Below are positions 1 to 6,004 of a stretch of DNA of 7,384 nt, in pieces. Below the pieces are notes generated by a model. That model did no database searches. It was not told where the DNA came from and saw only the letters and a program-made list of their open reading frames with translations. Source of the DNA: an uncultured Lachnospiraceae bacterium (GTDB lineage Bacteria; Bacillota_A; Clostridia; Lachnospirales; Lachnospiraceae); the NCBI GenBank assembly GCA_902783205.1, contig CACZQE010000328.1:1-7384 (forward strand), given 5' to 3'. The stretch's first letter is position 1. Each line of letters starts with the position of its first letter. Made by a program: the position numbers and the translations under genes.

Positions 1-402
1 AAACTTTCAGCAGTGTGGTGGATAATCATCGGCATCTGCAGCGCACCGGTATCCATTCCACTGGCCATCTGTATCGGGGGTCTGGCTATCAGCCTCATCG
101 CAGCGGTTCTCTCCCTGATTATCGGCATTTTCCTCGGAACCCTTGCTGCATTTATCGGAGGAATCGGGATGATCGTTATCGGCTGTGCCGCAATTCCCGT
201 GGCCTTGTCTACAGCAGCCCTTTTTACGGGTATTGGCTTGATGGCCCTCTCCATTTCCCTGGTTGCCGGCGCCGGGGCAATCCTTGGAATCAGAGCCCTC
301 TTCCGGGGCATCGGCAGTCTTGCAAGGCATATCAGTGAGAAAAGAAAAGTAAAGAAGCTTTCCAGAATGAAGGGAGGTGCCGGATATGAAACAGCACAGT
401 AA
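1..402 (+). CDS. DUF1700/HAAS-like multi-pass membrane protein, C-terminal part (5' end outside window)
   Basis: The frame is open from the first base (K-L-S-A-V-W-W...) and ends at TAA 400-402, so the N-terminal part lies outside the window. The visible 133 residues are almost all Ile/Leu/Val/Ala/Gly in long hydrophobic runs, enough for three or four membrane helices. They are followed by a short basic cytoplasmic-looking tail (SEKRKVKKLSRMKGG). A Gly/Ala-rich membrane domain placed directly before a DUF4097 protein is typical of the DUF1700 (HAAS) proteins found in PadR-DUF1700-DUF4097 operons of Clostridia. The soluble HAAS part and any PadR regulator would be upstream and cannot be seen. 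The coding end overlaps the next gene by 17 bp, which indicates translational coupling. The family call rests on topology and neighbourhood rather than on a diagnostic motif, so a generic membrane protein remains possible. Confidence 0.72.
   Translation, partial: KLSAVWWIIIGICSAPVSIPLAICIGGLAISLIAAVLSLIIGIFLGTLAAFIGGIGMIVIGCAAIPVALSTAALFTGIGLMALSISLVAGAGAILGIRALFRGIGSLARHISEKRKVKKLSRMKGGAGYETAQ
371..378 (+). promoter_or_regulatory. Ribosome binding site that fixes the DUF4097 gene start at 386
   Basis: AGGGAGGT lies 7 nt before ATG 386-388. A GTG at 377 is in frame but sits inside this Shine-Dalgarno sequence, so the ATG is the real start. The site lies within the 3' end of the upstream membrane gene. 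Confidence 0.8.
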
Positions 403-1273
403 ACTTGCGACATTTTTTATCATATGTTCCCTCGTCTTTTTAATCGGGCTTATTTGTACCGTTGCAGGCCTGGCAACCGGCGGCAAAAATAATATAGAGA
501 AACTGGCCGACCATTACGACTGGTTTCAGGACAGCCCGGGAGAAAGAGGGATTACAAATTACAAAGTTGAAGACTTCCATGGAATCGAAGCTACCGGAGA
601 TGTAGATCTGTGGATCCTGGGCACCGGCTATTACGGAGACGGCAGCTGGATGGAGAAGGAAGGCTTACTGGAGCCGACAGAGATGGATAACATAGGCACA
701 AATCAGGTAACCGTCATCTGTGGAGACCGGATGGATCAGCCGGAAATCACTGTAGAAGGGGGAATCCTGAAGATTAATTCCGGATCAGTCGATTTCAAGG
801 GAATCAATCTAAATCTGGACGAAGCAACATTTTATCCGAAAATCCTGGTCTATGTTCCGGATCAGGTCCTTGAAACCATGAATGTCAGCGTACAGACCGG
901 TGATGTCAATGTCATGGGAGTCAGCTGGGAAAAAGCAGATATCCAATTGAATACAGGAGACGTGGTATTTGAGAAAGTCGACAGCCGCGGACTCACGATC
1001 AATACCGACACCGGCGATCTGAGTCTGAAAGGGACATTTACCGGAGCAACCGCGATTCACACCGAAACAGGAGATCTGGATCTTGAAACCGGCCTTACCA
1101 GAGAATCTTATCATCTGACCGCCAGAAGTTCAACCGGAGATGTGAAAATCACGGAGGGCAAAAAGACTGTTAAAAAGGCCGAAGACGGAAAAGAGATCAG
1201 CCAAAAAGGCGGACCCAATGCGCTGACAGCCGTCACCGACACCGGCGATATTGCATTGAATTTCCTGAAATAA
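386..1273 (+). CDS. Membrane-anchored DUF4097-family beta-strand repeat protein
   Basis: 295 residues from ATG 386. One strong hydrophobic segment at residues 7-31 acts as a signal anchor or single membrane helix. The rest is hydrophilic and rich in short beta strands, consistent with an extracytoplasmic right-handed beta-solenoid of the DUF4097 (putative adhesin) type. A TGD[VLI] turn motif recurs at residues 70, 171, 190, 209, 228, 250 and 286; the four central copies are exactly 19 residues apart. A lysine-rich insert at about 257-275 interrupts the repeats. The gene overlaps the upstream DUF1700-like gene by 17 bp. In related operons these two are accompanied by a PadR regulator and are thought to respond to envelope or antimicrobial stress, but no direct function is visible here. 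It lacks an LPXTG-type anchor, so attachment would be through the N-terminal helix. Confidence 0.8.
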   Translation: MKQHSKLATFFIICSLVFLIGLICTVAGLATGGKNNIEKLADHYDWFQDSPGERGITNYKVEDFHGIEATGDVDLWILGTGYYGDGSWMEKEGLLEPTEMDNIGTNQVTVICGDRMDQPEITVEGGILKINSGSVDFKGINLNLDEATFYPKILVYVPDQVLETMNVSVQTGDVNVMGVSWEKADIQLNTGDVVFEKVDSRGLTINTDTGDLSLKGTFTGATAIHTETGDLDLETGLTRESYHLTARSSTGDVKITEGKKTVKKAEDGKEISQKGGPNALTAVTDTGDIALNFLK

Positions 1274-1315
1274 TAAGGATAAGACCTGTAAAACCGGCTG
1301 AAAATGCGTACAAAA

Positions 1316-1360
1316 GAGGCGTCAGCAGTAACAAAGCTTACTGTTGACGCCTCCTCTTTT
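1316..1360. terminator. Bidirectional intrinsic terminator between the DUF4097 gene and tsf
   Basis: Arms 1316-1331 and 1338-1353 pair over 16 bp with a single G-T wobble around a 6-nt loop. On the plus strand the stem is followed by CTCTTTT (1354-1360). On the minus strand it is followed by TTTT (complement of 1312-1315). Two genes converge here, so one hairpin can stop both the plus-strand operon and rpsB-tsf. Confidence 0.88.
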
Positions 1361-1386
1361 ACTCATTTGATTATTCTTTTAAAGAA

Positions 1387-2319
1387 TTATTTTGCCATCT
1401 GAGCAGCTACTTCTGCAGCGAAGTCTTCCTGCTTCTTCTCGATGCCTTCACCTGTCTCCATACGAACGAAACCTTTGATCTTGACATTTGCGCCATTAGC
1501 CTTTGCAACCTCAGCAACATACTTGCCTACGGACTGCTTGCCGTCCTCTGCCTTTACGTATACCTGGTCCATAAGGCAGATTTCCTTAAGCTCCTTGTTC
1601 AGACGACCCTTAACCATGCCGTTGATGATCTTGTCGTTTGCATCGGGCTTCTCATTGCGGGCTGCTGCTGCAAGGATCTCTTCCTCTTTCTTCAGGTAGT
1701 CCTGATCAACCTCGGATCTGTCTGTGTACTTGGGGCTTAATGCTGCAACCTGCATGCAGATGTTCTTAGCCATCTCTTTGATCTCGTCGTTGACAACGTC
1801 TGTTACCACGTCAACAAGAACGCCGATCTTGCCGCCCATATGTGTATAGGAAGCGATCATACCCTCGTTCTCAACAACCTGTGTGAAACGGCGGATGTTC
1901 ATGTTCTCGCCGATAACAGCGATCTGGCCTGCCAGAGCTTCTTTAACAGTCTTGGTCTCGTCAAACTTCCATGTCTCAGCAAGGAAAGCGTCGATGTCAG
2001 CTGCCTCTGTATCCATAGCCTGCTCAGCTACCTGTGCCACATAGCCCTGGAACTTGTCGTTCTTTGCAACGAAGTCTGTCTCTGCATTAACCTCAACTGC
2101 AACTGCCTTCTTAAGATCGTCGGATACGAGAACCTTTACGATACCCTCAGCTGCGATCCTGCCTGCCTTCTTCTCAGCAGTAGCCAGTCCTTTTTCTCTG
2201 AGGAACTCGATTGCTTTATCAAAATCGCCGTCTGTAGCGGTAAGAGCCTTCTTACAATCCATCATGCCGGCGCCTGTCATCTCACGTAATTCTTTAACCT
2301 GTTTTGCTGTAACAGCCAT
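1387..2319 (-). CDS. tsf: Translation elongation factor Ts
   Basis: EF-Ts is the guanine-nucleotide exchange factor that removes GDP from EF-Tu in the cytoplasm. The 310-residue product starts with the UBA-like N-domain (LREMTGAGMMDCKKAL, residues 11-26). It carries the family signature around TDFVAKN (81-87), whose Asp-Phe pair inserts near the EF-Tu magnesium site. Two core subdomains and a C-terminal helix ending in AAQMAK follow. The length is normal for Bacillota. The ATG at 2317-2319 is preceded at 8 nt by a perfect AAGGAGGT (2328-2335, minus strand). It lies 128 bp downstream of rpsB with a terminator-like hairpin between them, and it ends at the shared hairpin 1316-1353. Thus it is the last gene of the operon; pyrH and frr, which often follow tsf in Bacillota, are not next to it. 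No damage is seen. Confidence 0.98.
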   Translation of the reverse strand: MAVTAKQVKELREMTGAGMMDCKKALTATDGDFDKAIEFLREKGLATAEKKAGRIAAEGIVKVLVSDDLKKAVAVEVNAETDFVAKNDKFQGYVAQVAEQAMDTEAADIDAFLAETWKFDETKTVKEALAGQIAVIGENMNIRRFTQVVENEGMIASYTHMGGKIGVLVDVVTDVVNDEIKEMAKNICMQVAALSPKYTDRSEVDQDYLKKEEEILAAAARNEKPDANDKIINGMVKGRLNKELKEICLMDQVYVKAEDGKQSVGKYVAEVAKANGANVKIKGFVRMETGEGIEKKQEDFAAEVAAQMAK

Positions 2320-2385
2320 TTCTAATTACCTCCTTGAAAATGTATATAAATAATTATCTTTTAAAAAATGCGACTATACTTCGTT

Positions 2386-2424
2386 AAAAAACGCCCCGGC
2401 CTGTGTAAGACGCAGGCTGAGGCG
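2386..2424 (-). terminator. Attenuator or partial terminator in the rpsB-tsf intergenic region
   Basis: On the minus strand the arms (complements of 2413-2424 and 2392-2403) form a 12-position stem with one G-U wobble and one A-C mismatch, around a 9-nt loop. They are followed directly by six U (complement of 2386-2391). This has the full form of an intrinsic terminator placed just after the rpsB stop. No convincing separate promoter for tsf was seen, so it most likely lets part of the transcripts through and sets the S2:EF-Ts ratio. Comparable rpsB-tsf intergenic hairpins are known in other bacteria. How efficient it is cannot be read from the sequence. Confidence 0.78.
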
Positions 2425-2447
2425 GTTTGTGCAAAAAGCGGTGATTA

Positions 2448-3176
2448 TTATTCCTCGTCCTCTACATCAGCTTCCTCGGAAACTTCTGCGTCCATGCCCT
2501 GGTTGCCTTCGATGACAGCGTCAGCCATCTTGGAGACGATCAGCTTGACAGCGCGGATCGCATCATCGTTGCCCGGGATAACATAATCAAGCTCTTCCGG
2601 ATCGCAGTTTGTATCGCAGATACCAACCAGCGGGATACCCAGTGTATGAGCTTCCTGGATGCAGATCCTTTCTTTTCTGGGATCTACTACGAAAATCATG
2701 TCCGGAACATCTTCCATCTCTTTGATTCCGCCAAGGTTCTTCTGCAGCTTCTCCTGCTGCTTTTTCAGCTTGATTACTTCCTTCTTGGGAAGAACTTCAA
2801 AAGTACCGTCTTCTTCCATTGCCTCGATCTTCTTAAGCTGGGCAATTCTGCTCTGGATAGTCTTGAAGTTAGTGATCATACCGCCTAACCATCTCTGGTT
2901 AACATAAAACATACCGCAGCGCTCTGCTTCGTTCTTAATGGAATCCTGTGCCTGCTTCTTTGTTCCTACAAAGAGGATCTTGCCGCCGTTAGCCACACAG
3001 TCTCTTACTGCGTCATAAGCCTCGTCCACCATACCAACAGACTTCTGAAGGTCGATGATGTAGATGCCGTTACGCTCTGTGTAGATATAGGGAGCCATCT
3101 TGGGGTTCCATCTTCTTGTCTGGTGTCCGAAATGAACGCCTGCCTCGAGTAACTGTTTCATGGAAAGTACACTCAT
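2448..3176 (-). CDS. rpsB: 30S ribosomal protein S2 (uS2)
   Basis: 242-residue S2, a protein of the 30S subunit that joins late in assembly and is needed to hold S1-like factors and guide mRNA binding. The N-terminal signature ([19 protein letters not shown], residues 9-27) is intact. So are the central [12 protein letters not shown] segment (93-104), the Lys/Glu-rich coiled-coil insert at about 108-150, and the second signature [11 protein letters not shown]...[19 protein letters not shown] (159-193). The C-terminus is an acidic tail ([12 protein letters not shown]). The ATG at 3174-3176 is preceded by AAAGGAGA. An upstream in-frame start would add 12 residues encoded by the leader RNA and is not used by the family. 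It is transcribed from the promoter at 3289-3317 through a structured leader, and tsf follows. Confidence 0.98.
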   Translation of the reverse strand: MSVLSMKQLLEAGVHFGHQTRRWNPKMAPYIYTERNGIYIIDLQKSVGMVDEAYDAVRDCVANGGKILFVGTKKQAQDSIKNEAERCGMFYVNQRWLGGMITNFKTIQSRIAQLKKIEAMEEDGTFEVLPKKEVIKLKKQQEKLQKNLGGIKEMEDVPDMIFVVDPRKERICIQEAHTLGIPLVGICDTNCDPEELDYVIPGNDDAIRAVKLIVSKMADAVIEGNQGMDAEVSEEADVEDEE

Positions 3177-3182
3177 AATTAA

Positions 3183-3190
3183 TCTCCTTT
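3183..3190 (-). promoter_or_regulatory. rpsB ribosome binding site
   Basis: AAAGGAGA (minus strand) ends 6 nt before ATG 3174-3176. It fixes the start of rpsB and excludes the longer in-frame reading that begins at 3212, inside the leader stem. It lies just downstream of the structured leader, as expected if leader folding or S2 binding controls translation. Confidence 0.85.
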
Positions 3191-3205
3191 TCGTTGAGTC
3201 TTCCA

Positions 3206-3263
3206 CTGTCATCTACTTCTGCAGCCACCTCTTCCGAGGCACTGGGCTGGCAGAATCCGACAG
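3206..3263 (-). promoter_or_regulatory. Structured 5' leader of rpsB, candidate ribosomal-protein autoregulatory RNA
   Basis: In the minus-strand transcript, nested arms stack into one elongated hairpin. The outer stem is CUGUC/GACAG (3259-3263 with 3206-3210). Next is UUCUG/CAGAA (3251-3255 with 3217-3221), then a one-base bulge, then CAGCC/GGCUG (3245-3249 with 3222-3226). After an asymmetric internal loop comes CCUC/GAGG closed by a GGAA tetraloop of the GNRA class. All four stems pair perfectly. The element lies between the predicted transcription start (about 3282) and the Shine-Dalgarno sequence at 3183-3190. S2 is known to repress its own operon in Escherichia coli. Whether this is the equivalent element is inferred from position and structure only. 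Confidence 0.6.
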
Positions 3264-3288
3264 CGTGTTTTTTACACATAACGAACGT

Positions 3289-3317
3289 AGTATAACACAG
3301 ATCAAAAACCGATGCAA
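3289..3317 (-). promoter_or_regulatory. Sigma-A promoter of rpsB-tsf with extended -10
   Basis: On the minus strand the promoter reads TTGCAT (3312-3317), 17 nt, then TATACT (3289-3294), with TGT directly before the -10 giving the TGn extension. Transcription should start near 3282, leaving a leader of about 105 nt. The -35 is 4/6 and the -10 is 5/6 to consensus, fitting a strong ribosomal-protein promoter. Confidence 0.82.
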
Positions 3318-3348
3318 GAACATGTTAAACAAATTTCGGTTATTGATC
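3300..3348. repeat. Inverted repeat spanning the rpsB -35 region
   Basis: The arms at 3300-3312 (GATCAAAAACCGA) and 3336-3348 (TCGGTTATTGATC) pair at 12 of 13 positions, with one A-A mismatch, around a 23-nt centre. The rpsB -35 element lies in the centre and its spacer lies in one arm. It could be an operator, or RNA structure at the 3' end of the codY-DUF262 transcript. A plain terminator is less likely because the U-run lies inside the distal arm rather than after it. Confidence 0.5.
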
Positions 3349-3380
3349 CTGATGCTTCAGATCCCGGTCCGGAACCGGAT
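3344..3380 (-). other. Two small hairpins directly after the DUF262 stop codon
   Basis: CCGGT/ACCGG around a 5-nt loop (within 3361-3380) is followed by CTGA/TCAG around a 4-nt loop (within 3344-3363). The distal part of the second hairpin shares bases with the inverted repeat at 3300-3348. No U-tract follows either hairpin, so they may stabilise the mRNA 3' end but do not look like standard intrinsic terminators. No better terminator for the codY-DUF262 unit was found before the rpsB promoter. Confidence 0.35.
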
Positions 3381-3381
3381 T

Positions 3382-5154
3382 CTAGAGGCCTTTGTAATAG
3401 GTCTCCACTGCTTTAGCCATGGCTTTTCTTCTCTTATCGAAGAAGCTTTCCACTTCTTTATCCGTGACTGCAAAAAGCGTCTCGTCAAGGTCATGGGCTT
3501 TCAGTGATGCCATCACTGCATCCTGACCGATGGCCTTTTCCAGTGCCTCTTTGTAAGCTGCCGGTTCCCTGCGGCGGAGCATCTGTCTTGTCTCCGCTGT
3601 CAGATAAGTCAGGTTGGCTGCCTGGCCGTAAATCTCACGGGTCTTGAAACCGCATTTTGCAAGATATGCCTTGGGCAGGATCTGGGAGGACTCTCCCTTG
3701 CCGCCGTAAACCTCTTCAAAGGAAGTGTCCGGGCTGTAAAGAGCATTTGCTCCACGGGCACAGAGTGATGCCAGATAAGCGATGAAAGCAGCACTTCTGG
3801 AAGAAGTGGAAGCGTATTTTGCCGGGAGGACTCCGTCAAAGAAGTCTGCAGTAAGCCTCAGGTCTGCAAGCTGTTCCACATAGGAAGCAGCGCCTTCCGC
3901 CATCACATTTTCATAGTCGCGTACAACAACACTGTCCGGAGCACCCTGGTAATGGCCTGTGATCAGGGCAAATGTCATCCATTTACCGATCAGAGAGGCT
4001 TTTTCTTTCTCAGCCAGGCCCTGGCGTCCCATGAGCAGGTACATTGCATAGCAGTAATTGATTACAGACTGGGAATAAATCAGGCGGCTGCTGCCATAGC
4101 CGGCATCCCGCAGAGCCTTGCAGAATCCCTTATAATTCTTCTCGTCAACAAAAGCGCGTACGCCCTGGCCAAGGGATTTAAAAGAATCTTTGGCCAGTTT
4201 CTTTGAAATTATGCCACGCTTTTTCGTCTTACCGGAAAGCAGGTTGACCAGATCTCCGATCTTGCTTTTTCCGAAGTAGGAAATGAGCACGACTTTGAGT
4301 ACATCCGTGTAAGCGGGCATATAGATCTCATCCGCACCCTCTGTACACCAGGAAAGCGCTTTCCCGTAAGGAGAAGCCAGGAAGTCCGGCTCATTCTGCT
4401 TAAGATCGGCAAAGAAAGAGGGCTCCTTTAAAAGATGGCAGAAGTAGTCAATACAGTTTCTGATATAGTCTCCGTCATACTGCTCGTTGACAGAGATCTT
4501 GCTCATGGCAAAGTCCTCCTGGTTCAGAGGCTTGCCCTGGAGATTGATCCGGATAAAGATTTCGGAAACCACATCGATATCAAGCAGGAAGGATAACTCA
4601 ATAACACCAACCTGATGTTTGGTAATACCGCGCAATGTATCAATGGCTTCTTCCAGATTGGAGAAATCCTGTCCTTCATTGCGGCTCTTGTACTCTTTTT
4701 CAAATGTTCTGAAGGAATAACCTCTGGCAAAAAGAACACTGATATCAGGAATCCATCTGGGATCATCCGCTAAAGAACCGTCCCAGACAACGAAATGCTC
4801 CTCTTCTTCTCCGGCCAGGGGGTTGAATCCGATCCGGATCCGGTATGAGCGGTAGTGCTCATCCAGAACCTCTTTGCCGGTGAGGGCTGCCATGAGGGCC
4901 GTCACTCTCTGCTGACCGTCAATCAGGATCTTCTTGGTTCCGCCCTTTCCGAAACCTTTCAGGCGGACCTGTGTGTTCTGCCATACGATCAGATAGCCGA
5001 TGGGATATCCCTCATAGAGAGAATCAATCAGATCCCTTACTTCCTTGCCCTTCCATACGAAAGGTCTCTGAATCTCAGGAATCGCAATCTGGTCGCTCTG
5101 TACAAAATTCAGAATATGGTTTACCGAATACTGCGTGATTTTGTAATTATCCAT
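3382..5154 (-). CDS. DUF262 (GmrS-like, ParB/Srx-fold) protein with a degenerate C-terminal HNH-type region
   Basis: 590 residues from ATG 5152-5154. GGAGG lies 5 nt upstream, and a TTG start four codons earlier overlaps that site. The DUF262 core is clear: IPEIQRPFVWK (25-35), YPIGYLIVW (50-58), the DGQQR motif (79-83) that forms the nucleotide-handling site in GmrS-type proteins, and FIRINLQGKPLN (200-211). The C-terminal half is helical. Residues 489-535 (SSQILPKAYL ... ANLTYLTAETRQ ... REPAAY) align by eye with the HNH part of larger DUF262 proteins (HHIFPkayL...aNLtyLs..tN...PseY). However, both His and the Asn of that motif are replaced, so nuclease activity there is doubtful. The family occurs in GmrSD type IV restriction and other phage-defence systems. 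No GmrD or other partner is adjacent. The gene starts 28 bp after codY and probably shares its transcript. The exact role is unknown. Confidence 0.86.
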   Translation of the reverse strand: MDNYKITQYSVNHILNFVQSDQIAIPEIQRPFVWKGKEVRDLIDSLYEGYPIGYLIVWQNTQVRLKGFGKGGTKKILIDGQQRVTALMAALTGKEVLDEHYRSYRIRIGFNPLAGEEEEHFVVWDGSLADDPRWIPDISVLFARGYSFRTFEKEYKSRNEGQDFSNLEEAIDTLRGITKHQVGVIELSFLLDIDVVSEIFIRINLQGKPLNQEDFAMSKISVNEQYDGDYIRNCIDYFCHLLKEPSFFADLKQNEPDFLASPYGKALSWCTEGADEIYMPAYTDVLKVVLISYFGKSKIGDLVNLLSGKTKKRGIISKKLAKDSFKSLGQGVRAFVDEKNYKGFCKALRDAGYGSSRLIYSQSVINYCYAMYLLMGRQGLAEKEKASLIGKWMTFALITGHYQGAPDSVVVRDYENVMAEGAASYVEQLADLRLTADFFDGVLPAKYASTSSRSAAFIAYLASLCARGANALYSPDTSFEEVYGGKGESSQILPKAYLAKCGFKTREIYGQAANLTYLTAETRQMLRRREPAAYKEALEKAIGQDAVMASLKAHDLDETLFAVTDKEVESFFDKRRKAMAKAVETYYKGL

Positions 5155-5159
5155 CTTTT

Positions 5160-5164
5160 CCTCC
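5160..5164 (-). promoter_or_regulatory. Ribosome binding site that fixes the DUF262 gene start
   Basis: GGAGG on the minus strand lies 5 nt before ATG 5152-5154. The longer in-frame reading would begin at a TTG (5164-5166) that overlaps this sequence, and has no Shine-Dalgarno of its own. Confidence 0.75.
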
Positions 5165-5182
5165 AAAGCCTCGCCTGTTTCT

Positions 5183-5953
5183 CTACTTCTTCATCTGCTT
5201 GAGTTCTTCGAATACAACATCGTTAAGTACTTTAATATATGTTCCCTTCATGCCGGACGAACGTGACTCGATCACACCGGCACTCTCAAACTTTCTTAAT
5301 GCATTGACGATCACAGACCGTGTAATACCGACCCTGTCGGCAATCTTGCTCGCTACCAGGATGCCCTCTGTTCCGTCCAGCTCATCAAAAATGTGCTGGA
5401 TTGCTTCAAGTTCCGAGAAGGAAAGGGTTGAAATGGCAGACTTGACAATGGCGATCTTACGGTTTTCCTCCGCATTCTCCTCATTGACGGAACGCATCAT
5501 TTCCAGACTCACCACTGTGGTTCCGTACTCGATCAGGATAATATCATCGATCTCATAGTCCTTGCCCCGCCGGTACATGAAAATGGTTCCAAGCCTCTCT
5601 CCGGCGATATCGATGGGAGTGACCACAGCCTGATAGAGATTAACATCCTCAGCCTCAAAGCCCAGGGTCTGCAGATTCACATTTTCCTTGGTAGAAAGGA
5701 TTCCCAGAAGACGCTCGTTGAGCATGGAATCGATATGCTCGCCCACCTCATCCGTGATCAGCTCCGTCAGCACCGGGATCTCTTCCATGTTCTTGATACC
5801 AAGCAGCTTGCCTTTTCTGCTGATCACAAGCACATTTGATAAAAGAATCTCGCTGAGCACATCACAGATATCATTAAATACCACCTTATGAGAGCTGGTA
5901 TTATGAAGCAGCTTGTTGATTTTTCTCGTTTTGTCCAGTAATTGAACACTCAT
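5183..5953 (-). CDS. codY: GTP-sensing pleiotropic transcriptional regulator CodY
   Basis: 256 residues, close to the family's usual 259 or so. CodY is a cytoplasmic dimeric regulator that represses nutrient-scavenging, amino-acid and often virulence genes when branched-chain amino acids and GTP are plentiful. The N-terminal GAF domain covers about residues 1-155 (LLDKTRKIN at 5-13; GERLGTI at 118-124). A long linker helix follows. The C-terminal winged helix-turn-helix (ASKIADRVGITRSVIVNALRK at 201-221, then ESAGVIESRSSGMKGTYIKVLN) is nearly identical to that of Bacillus. The middle of the GAF domain (about 55-105) differs from the Bacillus protein. The start ATG 5951-5953 has an AGGTGG site. 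A longer in-frame start at 6013 would add 20 residues but lies in the CodY-box region without a ribosome site. A promoter and two CodY-box matches precede it; the DUF262 gene follows after 28 bp. Confidence 0.97.
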   Translation of the reverse strand: MSVQLLDKTRKINKLLHNTSSHKVVFNDICDVLSEILLSNVLVISRKGKLLGIKNMEEIPVLTELITDEVGEHIDSMLNERLLGILSTKENVNLQTLGFEAEDVNLYQAVVTPIDIAGERLGTIFMYRRGKDYEIDDIILIEYGTTVVSLEMMRSVNEENAEENRKIAIVKSAISTLSFSELEAIQHIFDELDGTEGILVASKIADRVGITRSVIVNALRKFESAGVIESRSSGMKGTYIKVLNDVVFEELKQMKK

Positions 5954-5961
5954 AAATTCCA

Positions 5962-5967
5962 CCACCT
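5962..5967 (-). promoter_or_regulatory. codY ribosome binding site
   Basis: AGGTGG on the minus strand lies 8 nt before ATG 5951-5953. It is weaker than the sites of the other genes in the window, but it supports the MSVQLLDKTR start, which matches the family's N-terminus, over the upstream ATG at 6013. Confidence 0.65.
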
Positions 5968-6004
5968 GTTTCCCCGAAATGGCTGTCATCCCATATCGGA
6001 TAAA

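Noticed and set aside
7..486. 159-codon minus-strand reading frame opposite the DUF1700-like gene
   Set aside because: It is a shadow of the hydrophobic plus-strand gene. Its composition is disordered and low complexity, and it has no ribosome site.
2320..2385. Separate promoter for tsf after the attenuator
   Set aside because: The region is AT-rich with -10-like words, but no pair with an acceptable -35 and 16-18 nt spacing was found.
3070..3279. 69-codon minus-strand reading frame starting in the rpsB leader and overlapping rpsB
   Set aside because: It has no ribosome site, begins almost at the predicted transcription start, runs out of frame through the S2 N-terminus, and resembles no known protein.
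3331..3345. Possible CodY box near the rpsB promoter
   Set aside because: Only 9 of 15 positions match the consensus, which is expected by chance in AT-rich sequence.
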